From positions 13,011 to 77,010 of the forward strand of contig CAYPZL010000004.1 of assembly GCA_964415045.1 (NCBI GenBank): a stretch of DNA of 64,000 bases, in the 5' to 3' direction. This stretch comes from CAYPZL01 sp964415045 (GTDB lineage Bacteria; Planctomycetota; Phycisphaerae; Sedimentisphaerales; Anaerobacaceae). Position 1 is the first letter of the stretch. Every line of letters starts with the position of its first letter. Both the position numbers and the translations under genes were made by a program. Below are positions 1 to 8,952 of the stretch, one piece after another. The notes below the pieces were generated by a model. It searched no databases, was not told the origin of the DNA, and saw nothing but the letters and a program-made list of their open reading frames with translations.

Positions 1-1019
1 GCGGTTGCCGTCTCGATCTCGGTGGCGACGAGCCGGGGCAGGACCAGCAGATCGGAGCTGGACAACGTCACGTTGAGCCCGTGTACCGCCAGGACATTGG
101 CTCCGGTGCGCAGCACGTCCAGGCTGTCACTGAGATCGAATTCCTGATACTCGACCGCGTCGGAATCGAGGCGGTTGGCCGTGGCGAGAGAGTCGAAGGC
201 AAGCTGCTCGACCGGCGGCGCGTTGGAGGTCGCCACGAGCCGGCCGTTGAGATACGCCGCGAAACCGTCTTCGTACTTCATCTGCAGGACAAGCTCGTCG
301 ATCTCCGAGGCGTCGGCGACGTCGAACGAAACGCGAACGTATACGGATGGATTCGTATTCCGCATGGCTCCCACGTCGAGGCCCACCAAGCCAGCGTAAT
401 CGTAGCCGACGCCGGTGGTGCCGCTGAGCCAGGCGGAATCGTCGAAGTCCACACCGGTCCAGGCCGTCTCGAGCGCGTCATCGCCAGGGATCAGCGCGGC
501 GGCCTCCGCCCGTTCGCCAATCAACTCGGTCTGCGTCACGCTGACAATCGCATCGCCGGTCCGTCCGTAGGTGATGCCGGCGAACTGCTGCGGATACTCG
601 TCATAGCCGTGGGTAATCGTCACGCCGTCGGGCTCGACCAGGGCCAGGAACTCGCCGGCGCCGCTGAGTCGGAAATTCGCGTGCAGCTCGGAGTCCGGAT
701 CGCTGCGATCCTCGCCCGAGGCGAAGACCAGCAGGAATCCGCGGGCCGGAATCTCCACGGAGGGAAATTCCCATTTCGTCAGGTTATCGGCATCGTCGGT
801 CAGGAACCAGCCTGCGAGGTTCACCGTCGTCTCCGCGGGGTTGTAGATCTCGATCCAGTCCGACGATTGTCCGTCCTCGTCGAGCAGCTCGCCACGCGAG
901 AGAGGCGCCTTGCTCGTGTTGACCGCCATGAACTCGCTGATGACCGGGGTATCCTGTGCCGTGACCAGGCCGGGAATCGACAACAGCATCACCGCGCCGA
1001 ATACTGCAAAAAATCGCAT
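1..1019 (-). CDS. Secreted lamin-tail-domain protein (3' end outside window)
   Basis: Reading the minus strand from the ATG at 1019 gives an uninterrupted frame to the window edge, so the C-terminus is missing. It begins with a signal peptide (MRFFAVFGAVMLLSIPGLV, then TAQ). A lamin-tail domain follows, with the typical ISEFMAVN, DWIEIYN and LAGWFLTDD segments. Next is a beta-sandwich region with FDDSAWLSGTTGVGY and YEDGFAAYLNGRLVA, the same module seen in the second gene of this cluster. The start lies 13 bases after the stop of the upstream CotH gene, so the two are probably co-transcribed. The protein is predicted to be extracellular. Whether a CotH kinase domain lies beyond the window edge cannot be seen. 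Confidence 0.85.
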   Translation of the reverse strand, partial: MRFFAVFGAVMLLSIPGLVTAQDTPVISEFMAVNTSKAPLSRGELLDEDGQSSDWIEIYNPAETTVNLAGWFLTDDADNLTKWEFPSVEIPARGFLLVFASGEDRSDPDSELHANFRLSGAGEFLALVEPDGVTITHGYDEYPQQFAGITYGRTGDAIVSVTQTELIGERAEAAALIPGDDALETAWTGVDFDDSAWLSGTTGVGYDYAGLVGLDVGAMRNTNPSVYVRVSFDVADASEIDELVLQMKYEDGFAAYLNGRLVATSNAPPVEQLAFDSLATANRLDSDAVEYQEFDLSDSLDVLRTGANVLAVHGLNVTLSSSDLLVLPRLVATEIETAT

Positions 1020-1032
1020 AAGCCACTTGCTC

Positions 1033-4000
1033 CTACTGCGTTCCGGGGGAGCCGCCCGCGTTTGGGCCGGGCTGCCATGTAGCCCTGGCTCCCCAGTCGC
1101 CGGGGTTCGTGCCGAAGGGGTTCTTGACCGTCAAAGAGTATCCCTGTCCGTCGGTCTCGTCGTACCAGTCGTCGCTGTACTCGAATTCGAGGATGGTTCC
1201 CTCCCAAAAATCGATCAGCACGATTTTCTCCCCTCCGTTAGAGAGCCGGCCGGCGTACTCGCCCGCAATGAGGTGCGAGAGGCCCGAGCCGTAGCGCGAC
1301 TCGAACGCCGTAATGTTCTTGACCACCAGGACGAACGCACCGGGCGCCAGCACCGTCACGGCGCCGTCCTTGAAATCGAAGGCGATGCCCTCGGTGAATG
1401 ACACGGAGCTCAGGTCCAGGGTTTCGGCGCCGACGTTTTGCAGCTCGACGAATTCGAAATCGTCCTTGTCGGTAGGGTCGCCTGCCGGCGGGGCGGGCGG
1501 GTTGTACATCAGCTCCGTGATGCGCAGGTCGACCGGCGTGGCCTGGCCCATCGGCTCGCCGGCGACGAACTGGACCGGCGCCGACCAGTGGCTCCACCGG
1601 CCCGTGTTGTCCTTCATGCGGCAGCGGACGCGGTAGGTCCCGCCGGGCTCGACGACGCTGGCCGGTATGCGGACGGCGTCGCTGAGCCGCTCGATCTCGG
1701 GACTTTCCCAGAGAGCGTCGATCTCGTACTTGCCGGGGGCCCGCTCGCGCGGCGGAGCCGGCTCATCCGGCTCTTCCTGCGGCTCGCGCACCGTCAGGCG
1801 AAGGTCGAAGAAGCAGTCCGAGCTGCCGCCGAGCGACTGGTTGACGACCTGGGCGGCGATGACGTTCGTGCCTTCCACGAGCACGTCCGCAGGCTCGGCG
1901 ACGCTGTAGGAAGTGAACTCGTGGTCCTCCGTCCGGTTGGATGTCACTGCATCGTGGGGCAGATCCATGCCGGGGACGTTGTCACTGACGACGTTGGTGT
2001 TGTTAATCCAGACGTTGACCCCGTCGTCGAATTTCACTTCCACGTTCAACTGCCCGATATCGGCCAGGCCGGCCAGCTCGAATTTCTTGCGCAGATAGAT
2101 CGTGCTGTAGTTGCCGCGCATGTCGTCCAGAGAGGTCCGGACGAATGTCTCTCCGTAGCCGATACTGCTCTGGCCCTGCAACCAGGCGGAATCGTTAAAA
2201 CCGACCTGGCGCCACAGGCCCGTGCCGGCGGATGGCTCGTCGGTGCCCTTGAAGTACTTCCACTGCGATTCTTCAGGCACGATGACCTGCACCGCGGCGG
2301 GCTCTTGGTAGCGGGCGCCGGCGCTGACTTCGGCGATGCGCCATTTCACCGCGGCAAACGTATGATCGCCCTGCGGGTCGGAGAAATCGCTCGCCTCGAA
2401 GATCAGCGTGTCGGCCGGGAAATCGGCCGGGCCGAGCGACGTCACTACCGGAGTGTGGGGGATTGCCTCGTCGTCGTCCATGCGAGCGAGGTTGCTTCCT
2501 CCCCAGCCGGTCGGGCTGATGAACTGCTTCATCCGATAGACCATGCCCTCGAAGTCGCGCGTGGGCGAGCTTTGATAGTACGTGCCCGGATGGCGGTTGC
2601 GCGGGTGGCGGTCCCACAAGGCCCGGTCGGCTTCGACGAAGGACAGGTCTGTCGCCGGGTCGGCGATGATCGCGGCGTACTCGTCGATGAGCCGCCCGCA
2701 CTCGTCGGCGTTCAACAGCAGATCCGACAGCTCGCGCAGCCGATTCTGAAACGTAATGATGCAATCGGGAAAACGATGGTACGTGCTCGGCGTTCCGACG
2801 TTGTGCCCCTGGAAGAAACGTCGGTCGAGCACCTGCTTCCAGTACTCGTCGTCGTCGGTGTAGATGTCCGAGTCCCACGAGTGGTCGAAATCCCAGGGCA
2901 GCATCCACCAGCGCCCCGTCTCGGGATTGGCGTAATAGAAGCAGTTCCAGCGATCCGTCAGGTCGTAGTGATGGACCGCGTCGCAGACGATGCGATAATT
3001 GTAGTACGCCTCCAGATTGGTGTTCCGCTCCCACCACTGCCGGTCCGACGGATAGCTCTGATAGGCGTTGCAGAAGGCGATGACGTCGCTGTGGTCGGTG
3101 ACCTGCGTGGGCCCCTGGTTGTTCTTGTTGCCCGTGTTGCCCGAGCAGGGGAAGTACATTTTGTAGAGGTTTCCGTCGGGCAGGCCACGCTCATCGAGGA
3201 AGCGCCCGTCCGGCTGCTCGATAGCTAAGTACAGGCCCCAGAAATCACCGTCGTACTGCGTCGGGCCCGATTCCCGCTCGTCGTCGATAACGCGAAACTG
3301 AAGCCAGTTCGTGTAGAAACAGGGAGCGCCCGCGAGGTTCATCAGCCGGGCGGTCACCGCTTCGTACATGCCGTGCTCGCCGCGATTTCTCGTCCCGGAG
3401 AACTGGAAGCAGGCGGAGAAATTCAGCTTGTCCCAGGTGGTTCCGTACTCGTTGCCGTAGTCGTCGCGCGCCTGGAAATAGTGCCCGCGATTGAAATCGA
3501 ACTTCCAGCGGTTCTTGCCGAACTCGTAGGCAGCCCACCCGCCGCGGGCCCGGTACCAGATGTGGTCGTAGACCACACCGTCGTAGACGAGCGTTCCGCT
3601 CCACTGGTACCAGGAGGCTTTTTCATTGCACCGGGCGTCCGGTATGGGGTTGAACTGGCAATCCTCAACATCTTCGTTTTTGGCGATCAGATGATAGACG
3701 GGCAACGAGCGCATCACGTCGGTCCCGTACGTGACGACCTGCCGCTCGGCGGCGTTGGCGCTGCCCGGTCGAATCGCTCCGCTCCAGGCGGGAACGCCGT
3801 CGTACACGAAGTAGGCGAAATTGGGCTGCGGATCGTCGCTGTAGGGCACCTGGACCGCAAAGCCGGCGTGATCCTCGGCGACGATGCGATACCGCACCAG
3901 GCGACGGTGCGTCTGCACGGCCGCGGGTACCTGCGCCGTATAGATGTGATCGCCTGCCGTGTCGTCGCCGGCCAGTCCGTCATCGTTCATTTCAATGTCG

Positions 4001-4851
4001 GCCCAGTTCGTTTCGTATTCCGGGTCCTCCAGACGCTGATTGTTGCCGTCGGAGTACTGGTAGCGAATGTAATGTCCCGGATCGACGAGCTGGCATTGCA
4101 GACGGACCGACGCCACGCCGTCGTCATCGGTGATCTTGGCCGTGACGGTCACGACCTGGCCGGAATACGGCTGCTGCGGCGCGTGCTTGACCTGCCGAAT
4201 GCACGGCCCGATGTTGTCGGCCAGCACGCGCTTGTTCACCTCGGCCGGCGTCGGCAGCGACGAGCGCCAGTTGCCCGCCAGGTCGTTGTCGAACGCCGGA
4301 TTGACCAACTGCATCGAGGCCCCGGTCCCGGTCTGCACCCGCGACACCGGATCACCCACCGTCGGCCAGGGAAACCCGAGCTGATACTCGACCTCGTCGG
4401 CCACCGCACCGTCGGCGTCGCGCAGCACCACCCGCTCGCCTTCGTTGGCCAGCTTGCCGGCGAAGGGCCCGAAGACGGAACCTGCCGGCAAAGAGGTGCG
4501 CCCGGCGCTCCACTTGGCGTAAACGTGGTCGGGATTTTGAGCTACGATGATGTACCCGCCGGCCCGCAGCGTCGAGCCGGGAGGAAAGGTGTAGAAAACG
4601 CCGTCGGTGAACGACCACCCGGACAGGTCGATATCGGCCCCCGTCGGATTGTGCAGTTCGACGAACTCGACCAGCATGGTCTTGACGTCGGGATCGCTAT
4701 GGATTTCGTTGATGACCACTTGAAGATTGGGGTTCGGGGATTGCAGATTGCCGATTCGCGCCGTCGCGCCACCGTCCACAGCGGCGGCGAAGGAAGCCGG
4801 ACAAAAGACCAGCAATAAGGCCCCAAGCAGTACTCGAGAAGTTGAATGCAT
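1033..4851 (-). CDS. Secreted CotH-kinase / lamin-tail-domain protein, 1272 aa
   Basis: A signal peptide is followed by a lamin-tail domain at about residues 44-157 (INEIHSDP, ELHNPTG, DLSGWSFTDG). A CotH-like region spans about 430-680: GNLYKMYF with Lys564, and WWMLPWDFDHSWDSD at 649-661, matching the CotH kinase lysine and metal-binding aspartates. A beta-sandwich and a second lamin-tail domain (ITELMYNP, FVELQNVG) close the protein. CotH in Bacillus is an atypical protein kinase that phosphorylates spore-coat proteins; here the protein should be exported, so a surface or extracellular substrate is inferred. It sits between two paralogues, 13 and 30 bases away, in an apparent three-gene operon. 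Substrate unknown. Confidence 0.88.
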   Translation of the reverse strand: MHSTSRVLLGALLLVFCPASFAAAVDGGATARIGNLQSPNPNLQVVINEIHSDPDVKTMLVEFVELHNPTGADIDLSGWSFTDGVFYTFPPGSTLRAGGYIIVAQNPDHVYAKWSAGRTSLPAGSVFGPFAGKLANEGERVVLRDADGAVADEVEYQLGFPWPTVGDPVSRVQTGTGASMQLVNPAFDNDLAGNWRSSLPTPAEVNKRVLADNIGPCIRQVKHAPQQPYSGQVVTVTAKITDDDGVASVRLQCQLVDPGHYIRYQYSDGNNQRLEDPEYETNWADIEMNDDGLAGDDTAGDHIYTAQVPAAVQTHRRLVRYRIVAEDHAGFAVQVPYSDDPQPNFAYFVYDGVPAWSGAIRPGSANAAERQVVTYGTDVMRSLPVYHLIAKNEDVEDCQFNPIPDARCNEKASWYQWSGTLVYDGVVYDHIWYRARGGWAAYEFGKNRWKFDFNRGHYFQARDDYGNEYGTTWDKLNFSACFQFSGTRNRGEHGMYEAVTARLMNLAGAPCFYTNWLQFRVIDDERESGPTQYDGDFWGLYLAIEQPDGRFLDERGLPDGNLYKMYFPCSGNTGNKNNQGPTQVTDHSDVIAFCNAYQSYPSDRQWWERNTNLEAYYNYRIVCDAVHHYDLTDRWNCFYYANPETGRWWMLPWDFDHSWDSDIYTDDDEYWKQVLDRRFFQGHNVGTPSTYHRFPDCIITFQNRLRELSDLLLNADECGRLIDEYAAIIADPATDLSFVEADRALWDRHPRNRHPGTYYQSSPTRDFEGMVYRMKQFISPTGWGGSNLARMDDDEAIPHTPVVTSLGPADFPADTLIFEASDFSDPQGDHTFAAVKWRIAEVSAGARYQEPAAVQVIVPEESQWKYFKGTDEPSAGTGLWRQVGFNDSAWLQGQSSIGYGETFVRTSLDDMRGNYSTIYLRKKFELAGLADIGQLNVEVKFDDGVNVWINNTNVVSDNVPGMDLPHDAVTSNRTEDHEFTSYSVAEPADVLVEGTNVIAAQVVNQSLGGSSDCFFDLRLTVREPQEEPDEPAPPRERAPGKYEIDALWESPEIERLSDAVRIPASVVEPGGTYRVRCRMKDNTGRWSHWSAPVQFVAGEPMGQATPVDLRITELMYNPPAPPAGDPTDKDDFEFVELQNVGAETLDLSSVSFTEGIAFDFKDGAVTVLAPGAFVLVVKNITAFESRYGSGLSHLIAGEYAGRLSNGGEKIVLIDFWEGTILEFEYSDDWYDETDGQGYSLTVKNPFGTNPGDWGARATWQPGPNAGGSPGTQ

Positions 4852-4881
4852 GATCTTCCCTTAAAGGTGTGTGCCGAAAGG

Positions 4882-7800
4882 CTACTGGCTTGCGCCGGGC
4901 GAGCCGCCGATGTCCGGGCTGGCCCGCCAGGTGCTTTCGAGGCCCCAGGCGTTCGGGTCGGTGCCAGCGGGATCGATGACGGTGAGAGAGTAGCCGTCGC
5001 CGTCGGTTTCATCGTACCAGTTGTCGTCGAAGCTGAAATCGAGGATGACCTGCCCGACGGCGTCCTGCAGCGCGATGCGTTCGCCGCCATTGCTGAGCTT
5101 CCCGTCGTATTGGCCCGCGATGTTGAAGCCCGGCCCGTACCTGCCCTCAAAAGCGGCGACGTCCTTGACCACGAGGCAATAGTCCCCCGAGGCCAGCTCG
5201 AAACCGCCGAAGGTAAAGTCGATCCCGTCGGTGAACTTGACGAGATTGAGATTGATCGTCTCGGACCCGATGTTGGTCAGCTCGACGTACTCTGTATTCG
5301 GATCGTTGGGATCGCCCCTGTCGGCCGGGTGGTACATAAGCTCACTGATGCGCAGCGACTCGGCCACCGGGCCCACGGCAAAGACCGCCCGGGCACAGCC
5401 GCTCCACGGGCTGTACCGATTGCCGGGCACCAGCACGCGCGCCGTGACCTCGGCGCTGGCGGTAAGCACAATCGGCTCAACGTACTGCTGCGCCGTCTCC
5501 GAGACGCCGCTGCCGCCGGGTGAGGTGCTGTGGCCCGCGATCAGCTCGGCGCTGATGAGAAAATCGGAACTCGTGGTCGAAGAGTTCAGGCCGTGGATGG
5601 CAAGCAGGTTCTGGCCCCGGCGCAGCAGGTTTGCCTGCAGCGAGATGTCGAATTCCTCCAGGCGGACAGCAGCCGAATCGTTGTGATTGCCGTTGGCGCT
5701 GGAGTTCCAGGCGGGCGTGCCGCTGAACATCGCCCGGGCGACCTCGACGCCGTTGAGGTAGGCGACGAAACCATCGTCATAGCGGACGTTCAAGGCGACG
5801 TAATTGAACTCGCCCGGATCGTCGGCAAGGACAAACGGAATGCGGATGCAGCAGCTCGTCAGGCTGCCATACATCTGATTTTCCAGATCGATGCTGAGGT
5901 AGTTTTGATACCCCGAGCCGTGTTCGTATCCGACGCCTCCCGGCTCGCCTGCGACCGGAGTCCAGGCGGAATCGTCGAAAGACAGATCGCTTCTCCAGGC
6001 GCCGGCCACGGGTCTGCCCGGCACGAGCACGCGCTTGGCCGCGCTCTCGGGTACGAGCGTCGTCGAGTCCAGCAGCGTGCCGGCGGTCTGGGGCAGACGC
6101 GGGTCGGAACCGTCGAGCGTGTAGTACACGACTCCGCCGGCGTGGGGATTGAAAACGACCACCGGGCTCGACGTCGCGACGGCCCCGCCCTCGGGAAGAA
6201 GCCGCGGCGGTGCGGCGAACTGGTTGTCGATCCACGTTGCACGCGTCGCGAACCAGTCCTTCATGTGGTTGATCTCGCCCTGGAAGCCGCCGAAGCGCGG
6301 GCCGTAGCCGCTCCAACGCTGGTAATTGCGCGCCTGCGCCTCGCGAATTTCGTCGGCCATCGCGTCGATGGTGGCGTGGATGTTCTCGGTGCTGAACGGC
6401 CCCTTCCTCAAGTCGTACCACCGGTCGATGTATTTCTGCCAGAAATTGGCGTCCTCGAAGAGACGGTACCACCAGTCGCGGTGGTCGAAGTAGTCGGTTC
6501 CGTCGCCGGTGCCGTTCCAGCTCTGGGGGTTGTTGTCGCGTCCGTCGGTCGATTCCATCGCCCGGTCGTAATCCCAGACGGGACCGAGCTCGAGCTTGCG
6601 GCCGCGCTTCTTGAACATGTACCCGCTGAGGCGAAAGGCATCGACGTTCATCGGCAGCATGTTGATCAAGTTGTGATCGATGAAGGAATCGACGTCGATG
6701 TACTTGGCGTAGCCGTGAAGCGGATCGGCGAAATTCGGGCCGTAGAGCGCATCCTCGAATTCGTCGAGAAAGGCCCTGATCCAGTCGCGCTGGGCAGCCG
6801 TGATGTCTTTGTCCTGCGGATACAGATGGTTGAACGTGCCGCCATGGGGGGTGCCGTGCGCGGTGTGGAACGTGCTTCCGGAACTGGTGCGGTCGATGCT
6901 GAGCATGTAGCCTCCGCTCAGCTTCGGCTCGGTGCTGTCCCAGGCATGAAGCTCTTCCACGTCCACCCGCTGCGGGCCCTGCGTGATGCGCTCCATGAAG
7001 ATGTACAGGCCGACGTAGTCATTGGAGGAAACCGTCGCATCGTTCTTGTTGAGGTACATTTCGCAAAAGCGGGTCCGCACGGCGTAGCGCCCCACCTGGT
7101 TGCTCAGCTCGTACGCCAGGGCGTTGTTGATCAGGGCACGGTCGTACACCAGGGGGGCGTAGAGAATCCAGTCGCCGTCGGCGGGGAAGCCCAGCAGCGA
7201 GACGTCCTTGTCCCGGTCGTTCTCGTCCCAGGTCTCGAAGGCGTATTGATGTTTGGCCGCTCCGGCGGTGGAGGAGCCCCGGACGCGCAGGCCGCCCCGC
7301 CCGGCGAAGTCGGCCTCACCGAGAATATAAGCGCGGCCGTCATCGCCTCGGTCGATGAAAACCGATTGCACCCGCGTGAACGAACCGCTGCCCACGCCGC
7401 GCTTTTGCGTATCGACCACCACGATGGGCAGGTCGGAACTGAACCTGAGCAGGTCGCCGGCCACTGCGATGTACGTCCGGCTCACCGCCGCGCTGGGGGC
7501 CTTGCCCGGCTCGTAGGCGCGCGCCATGATCTCGCGCGTCCCCACGATCGGCAGAGGCACCTCGTACTTCAGGGACGAGGTCGTGGGCGCCCGCCCATCC
7601 AGCGTGAGGCGAATTTCGGCCTCCGGATTCGGCGAGCTCACCTCCAGGAGGAAGAAGCCCGTGAACGTCCCGCCCGGGTGCGAAAAGACCGGCTCGGCGG
7701 ATACTTCCGCGTATCCGCTGCCGTTGGCGCCGCCGGGCGAAGGCTCGGTGAAGTATTGCTCCTCGTCGCCGTGCAGGCCGTAGGAGATGTCAGCCTGCTG

Positions 7801-8295
7801 AGGCGGGAAGCCCCCTTCGTCCGGCGCGCCGGCGCGCGTGCCGTATTCGTGTGCCACCGCCAGGCTCGGCGAAACGAGAGCCAGATACTCGCCGTTGCCT
7901 TCCAGGCGGAAATTCGTGTGGTAGTAGCCCGCCTCATCGCGGTACGGCCAATTCTCCGGGTGGTCCTGCTCCGGAACCCCCGAGGCGAAAACCACGAGAT
8001 AGCCGCCCGGCCCTAACGTCAGTGCGGGAAATCCCCATTTCTCCAGGTCGTTCGGATCGTCCGTCAGATACCAGCCGGCCAGATTCACCGGCGCGGCGCT
8101 GCGGTTGTGAACTTCGATCCAGTCGGGATAGATCCGCTTGCCCTCCACGGTGGTCGGCAACGCTGAATCGTTGATCGCCATAAGCTCCGAAATGACCAGA
8201 TCCCCCTCGGCCCCGAAGGCACACACCGTCAGAACAAGGGAAAAACCAACGATGAACGCTGCCATGCAGCGCCGTACTTCAACACTTGCAAGCAT
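4882..8295 (-). CDS. Secreted CotH-kinase / lamin-tail-domain protein, about 1137 aa
   Basis: First gene of the three-gene CotH/lamin-tail cluster. The frame opens upstream to 8424, but the ATG at 8295 gives a proper signal peptide (core MAAFIVGFSLVLTVCAFGA) and has GGGG just upstream; ATGs at 8316 and 8265 are alternatives. Order of parts: lamin-tail domain (ISELMAIND, DWIEVHN, LAGWYLTDD); a chitobiase-C-like strand with LTLDGRAPTTSS; CotH core (GLYIFMERI, GGYMLSIDRT, and PVWDYDRAMES with the tryptophan at 574); a second LTLDGRAP-like segment (YYTLDGSDPR); the beta-sandwich module; and a C-terminal lamin-tail domain. Predicted extracellular atypical kinase. It is divergent from the BlaI-like repressor, whose palindromes lie in the shared intergenic region. 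Confidence 0.85.
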   Translation of the reverse strand: MLASVEVRRCMAAFIVGFSLVLTVCAFGAEGDLVISELMAINDSALPTTVEGKRIYPDWIEVHNRSAAPVNLAGWYLTDDPNDLEKWGFPALTLGPGGYLVVFASGVPEQDHPENWPYRDEAGYYHTNFRLEGNGEYLALVSPSLAVAHEYGTRAGAPDEGGFPPQQADISYGLHGDEEQYFTEPSPGGANGSGYAEVSAEPVFSHPGGTFTGFFLLEVSSPNPEAEIRLTLDGRAPTTSSLKYEVPLPIVGTREIMARAYEPGKAPSAAVSRTYIAVAGDLLRFSSDLPIVVVDTQKRGVGSGSFTRVQSVFIDRGDDGRAYILGEADFAGRGGLRVRGSSTAGAAKHQYAFETWDENDRDKDVSLLGFPADGDWILYAPLVYDRALINNALAYELSNQVGRYAVRTRFCEMYLNKNDATVSSNDYVGLYIFMERITQGPQRVDVEELHAWDSTEPKLSGGYMLSIDRTSSGSTFHTAHGTPHGGTFNHLYPQDKDITAAQRDWIRAFLDEFEDALYGPNFADPLHGYAKYIDVDSFIDHNLINMLPMNVDAFRLSGYMFKKRGRKLELGPVWDYDRAMESTDGRDNNPQSWNGTGDGTDYFDHRDWWYRLFEDANFWQKYIDRWYDLRKGPFSTENIHATIDAMADEIREAQARNYQRWSGYGPRFGGFQGEINHMKDWFATRATWIDNQFAAPPRLLPEGGAVATSSPVVVFNPHAGGVVYYTLDGSDPRLPQTAGTLLDSTTLVPESAAKRVLVPGRPVAGAWRSDLSFDDSAWTPVAGEPGGVGYEHGSGYQNYLSIDLENQMYGSLTSCCIRIPFVLADDPGEFNYVALNVRYDDGFVAYLNGVEVARAMFSGTPAWNSSANGNHNDSAAVRLEEFDISLQANLLRRGQNLLAIHGLNSSTTSSDFLISAELIAGHSTSPGGSGVSETAQQYVEPIVLTASAEVTARVLVPGNRYSPWSGCARAVFAVGPVAESLRISELMYHPADRGDPNDPNTEYVELTNIGSETINLNLVKFTDGIDFTFGGFELASGDYCLVVKDVAAFEGRYGPGFNIAGQYDGKLSNGGERIALQDAVGQVILDFSFDDNWYDETDGDGYSLTVIDPAGTDPNAWGLESTWRASPDIGGSPGASQ

Positions 8296-8491
8296 ATCAT
8301 GCCCCAATGGACCCATGGTTTCGTCTCGAATCAAAGAACCCTCCCTGGCCCCGATCGAATGCCCGATGTCACACGTCCGTGCAACCATCATATTCATTGT
8401 ACCAAACAGCGACCCTCGCCACAAGCCGCCTGGACGGGCAAGTCACCGGCGCAGGCCGCGAAAAAAAATCTGAAAAAGTTCCATTTTTCCC

Positions 8492-8521
8492 TTGCGTTGT
8501 CGCACAGACGTGCGATATTAT
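8492..8521 (+). promoter_or_regulatory. Predicted sigma70-type promoter of the blaI-M56 operon
   Basis: TTGCGT (8492-8497) and TATTAT (8516-8521) are separated by 18 bases, about 30 bases upstream of the repressor ATG. The palindrome at 8500-8515 fills almost the whole spacer, a position that would let a bound repressor block RNA polymerase. Assignment is by eye against the consensus. Confidence 0.55.
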
Positions 8522-8539
8522 AGTCGCACGAACGTACGA
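8500..8539. promoter_or_regulatory. Twin palindromic operators, probable BlaI-type binding sites
   Basis: Two near-identical inverted repeats sit 24 bases centre to centre. Site 1 (8500-8515) is TCGCAC-AGAC-GTGCGA, a perfect 6-base palindrome. Site 2 (8524-8539) is TCGCAC-GAAC-GTACGA, with one mismatch. Site 1 lies between the -35 and -10 boxes; site 2 lies downstream of the -10, where transcription should start, and runs into the Shine-Dalgarno sequence (GAGGAGG, 8538-8544). BlaI/MecI dimers are known to repress their own operon by binding dyads at such places. The same region is upstream of the divergent CotH operon, so joint control is possible. Confidence 0.6.
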
Positions 8540-8550
8540 GGAGGTCTGCT

Positions 8551-8925
8551 ATGACGACGCGAAAGTTGCCGGCGATGAGCCCGGCGGAAACGGAGATCTT
8601 TCGGATCATCGCCGAGGGCCGGCGCGCCACGGTCCAACAGATCTATGACCAACTGCCGCCGGAGCGGAAGATCGTCTACAAGACGGTTCTGACGCTGGTA
8701 CGGCGGCTGGAGAAGAAGGGCTACATCAAGCATACGACCAAGGGCAAGGCCCACGTCTATTCGCCGGCCGTCAAGCGGGAGGTGGTGGTCCGCCGGTCGG
8801 TGCGCGATTTCGTGGACCGCCTGTTCGGCGGCGACCCGGGCCCGCTGGTACAGTTTCTGGCCGAGGAAGGCCAGATTGACGCTGAGGAGTTCGAGAGGCT
8901 CAAGGAGATCATCGACAAGTCGTAA
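8551..8925 (+). CDS. BlaI/MecI/CopY-family transcriptional repressor
   Basis: A 124-residue protein, the usual BlaI length. The N-terminal winged helix covers about residues 8-75 (SPAETEIFRIIAEG, VQQIYDQLP, YKTVLTLVRRLEKKGYI, wing GKAHVYSPA). The C-terminal helices resemble the BlaI dimerisation part (VRDFVDRLFGG, IDAEEFERLKEII). A very strong ribosome site (GAGGAGG) stands 6 bases before the ATG. Family members repress until cleaved or released when a partner M56 membrane peptidase is activated, and that partner is the next gene, 27 bases downstream. Twin palindromes in its promoter indicate autoregulation. The signal is unlikely to be a beta-lactam, given the partner's unusual sensor. Confidence 0.92.
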   Translation: MTTRKLPAMSPAETEIFRIIAEGRRATVQQIYDQLPPERKIVYKTVLTLVRRLEKKGYIKHTTKGKAHVYSPAVKREVVVRRSVRDFVDRLFGGDPGPLVQFLAEEGQIDAEEFERLKEIIDKS

Positions 8926-8952
8926 ATCGCTATTCCTTGCGGAGGTGCCGCG

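Noticed and set aside
1438..3228. Open frame of about 600 codons on the plus strand
   Set aside because: Antisense to the 1272-residue CotH protein and of biased composition.
5530..8016. Open frame of about 830 codons on the plus strand
   Set aside because: Antisense to the second CotH/lamin-tail gene, whose motifs are clear on the minus strand.
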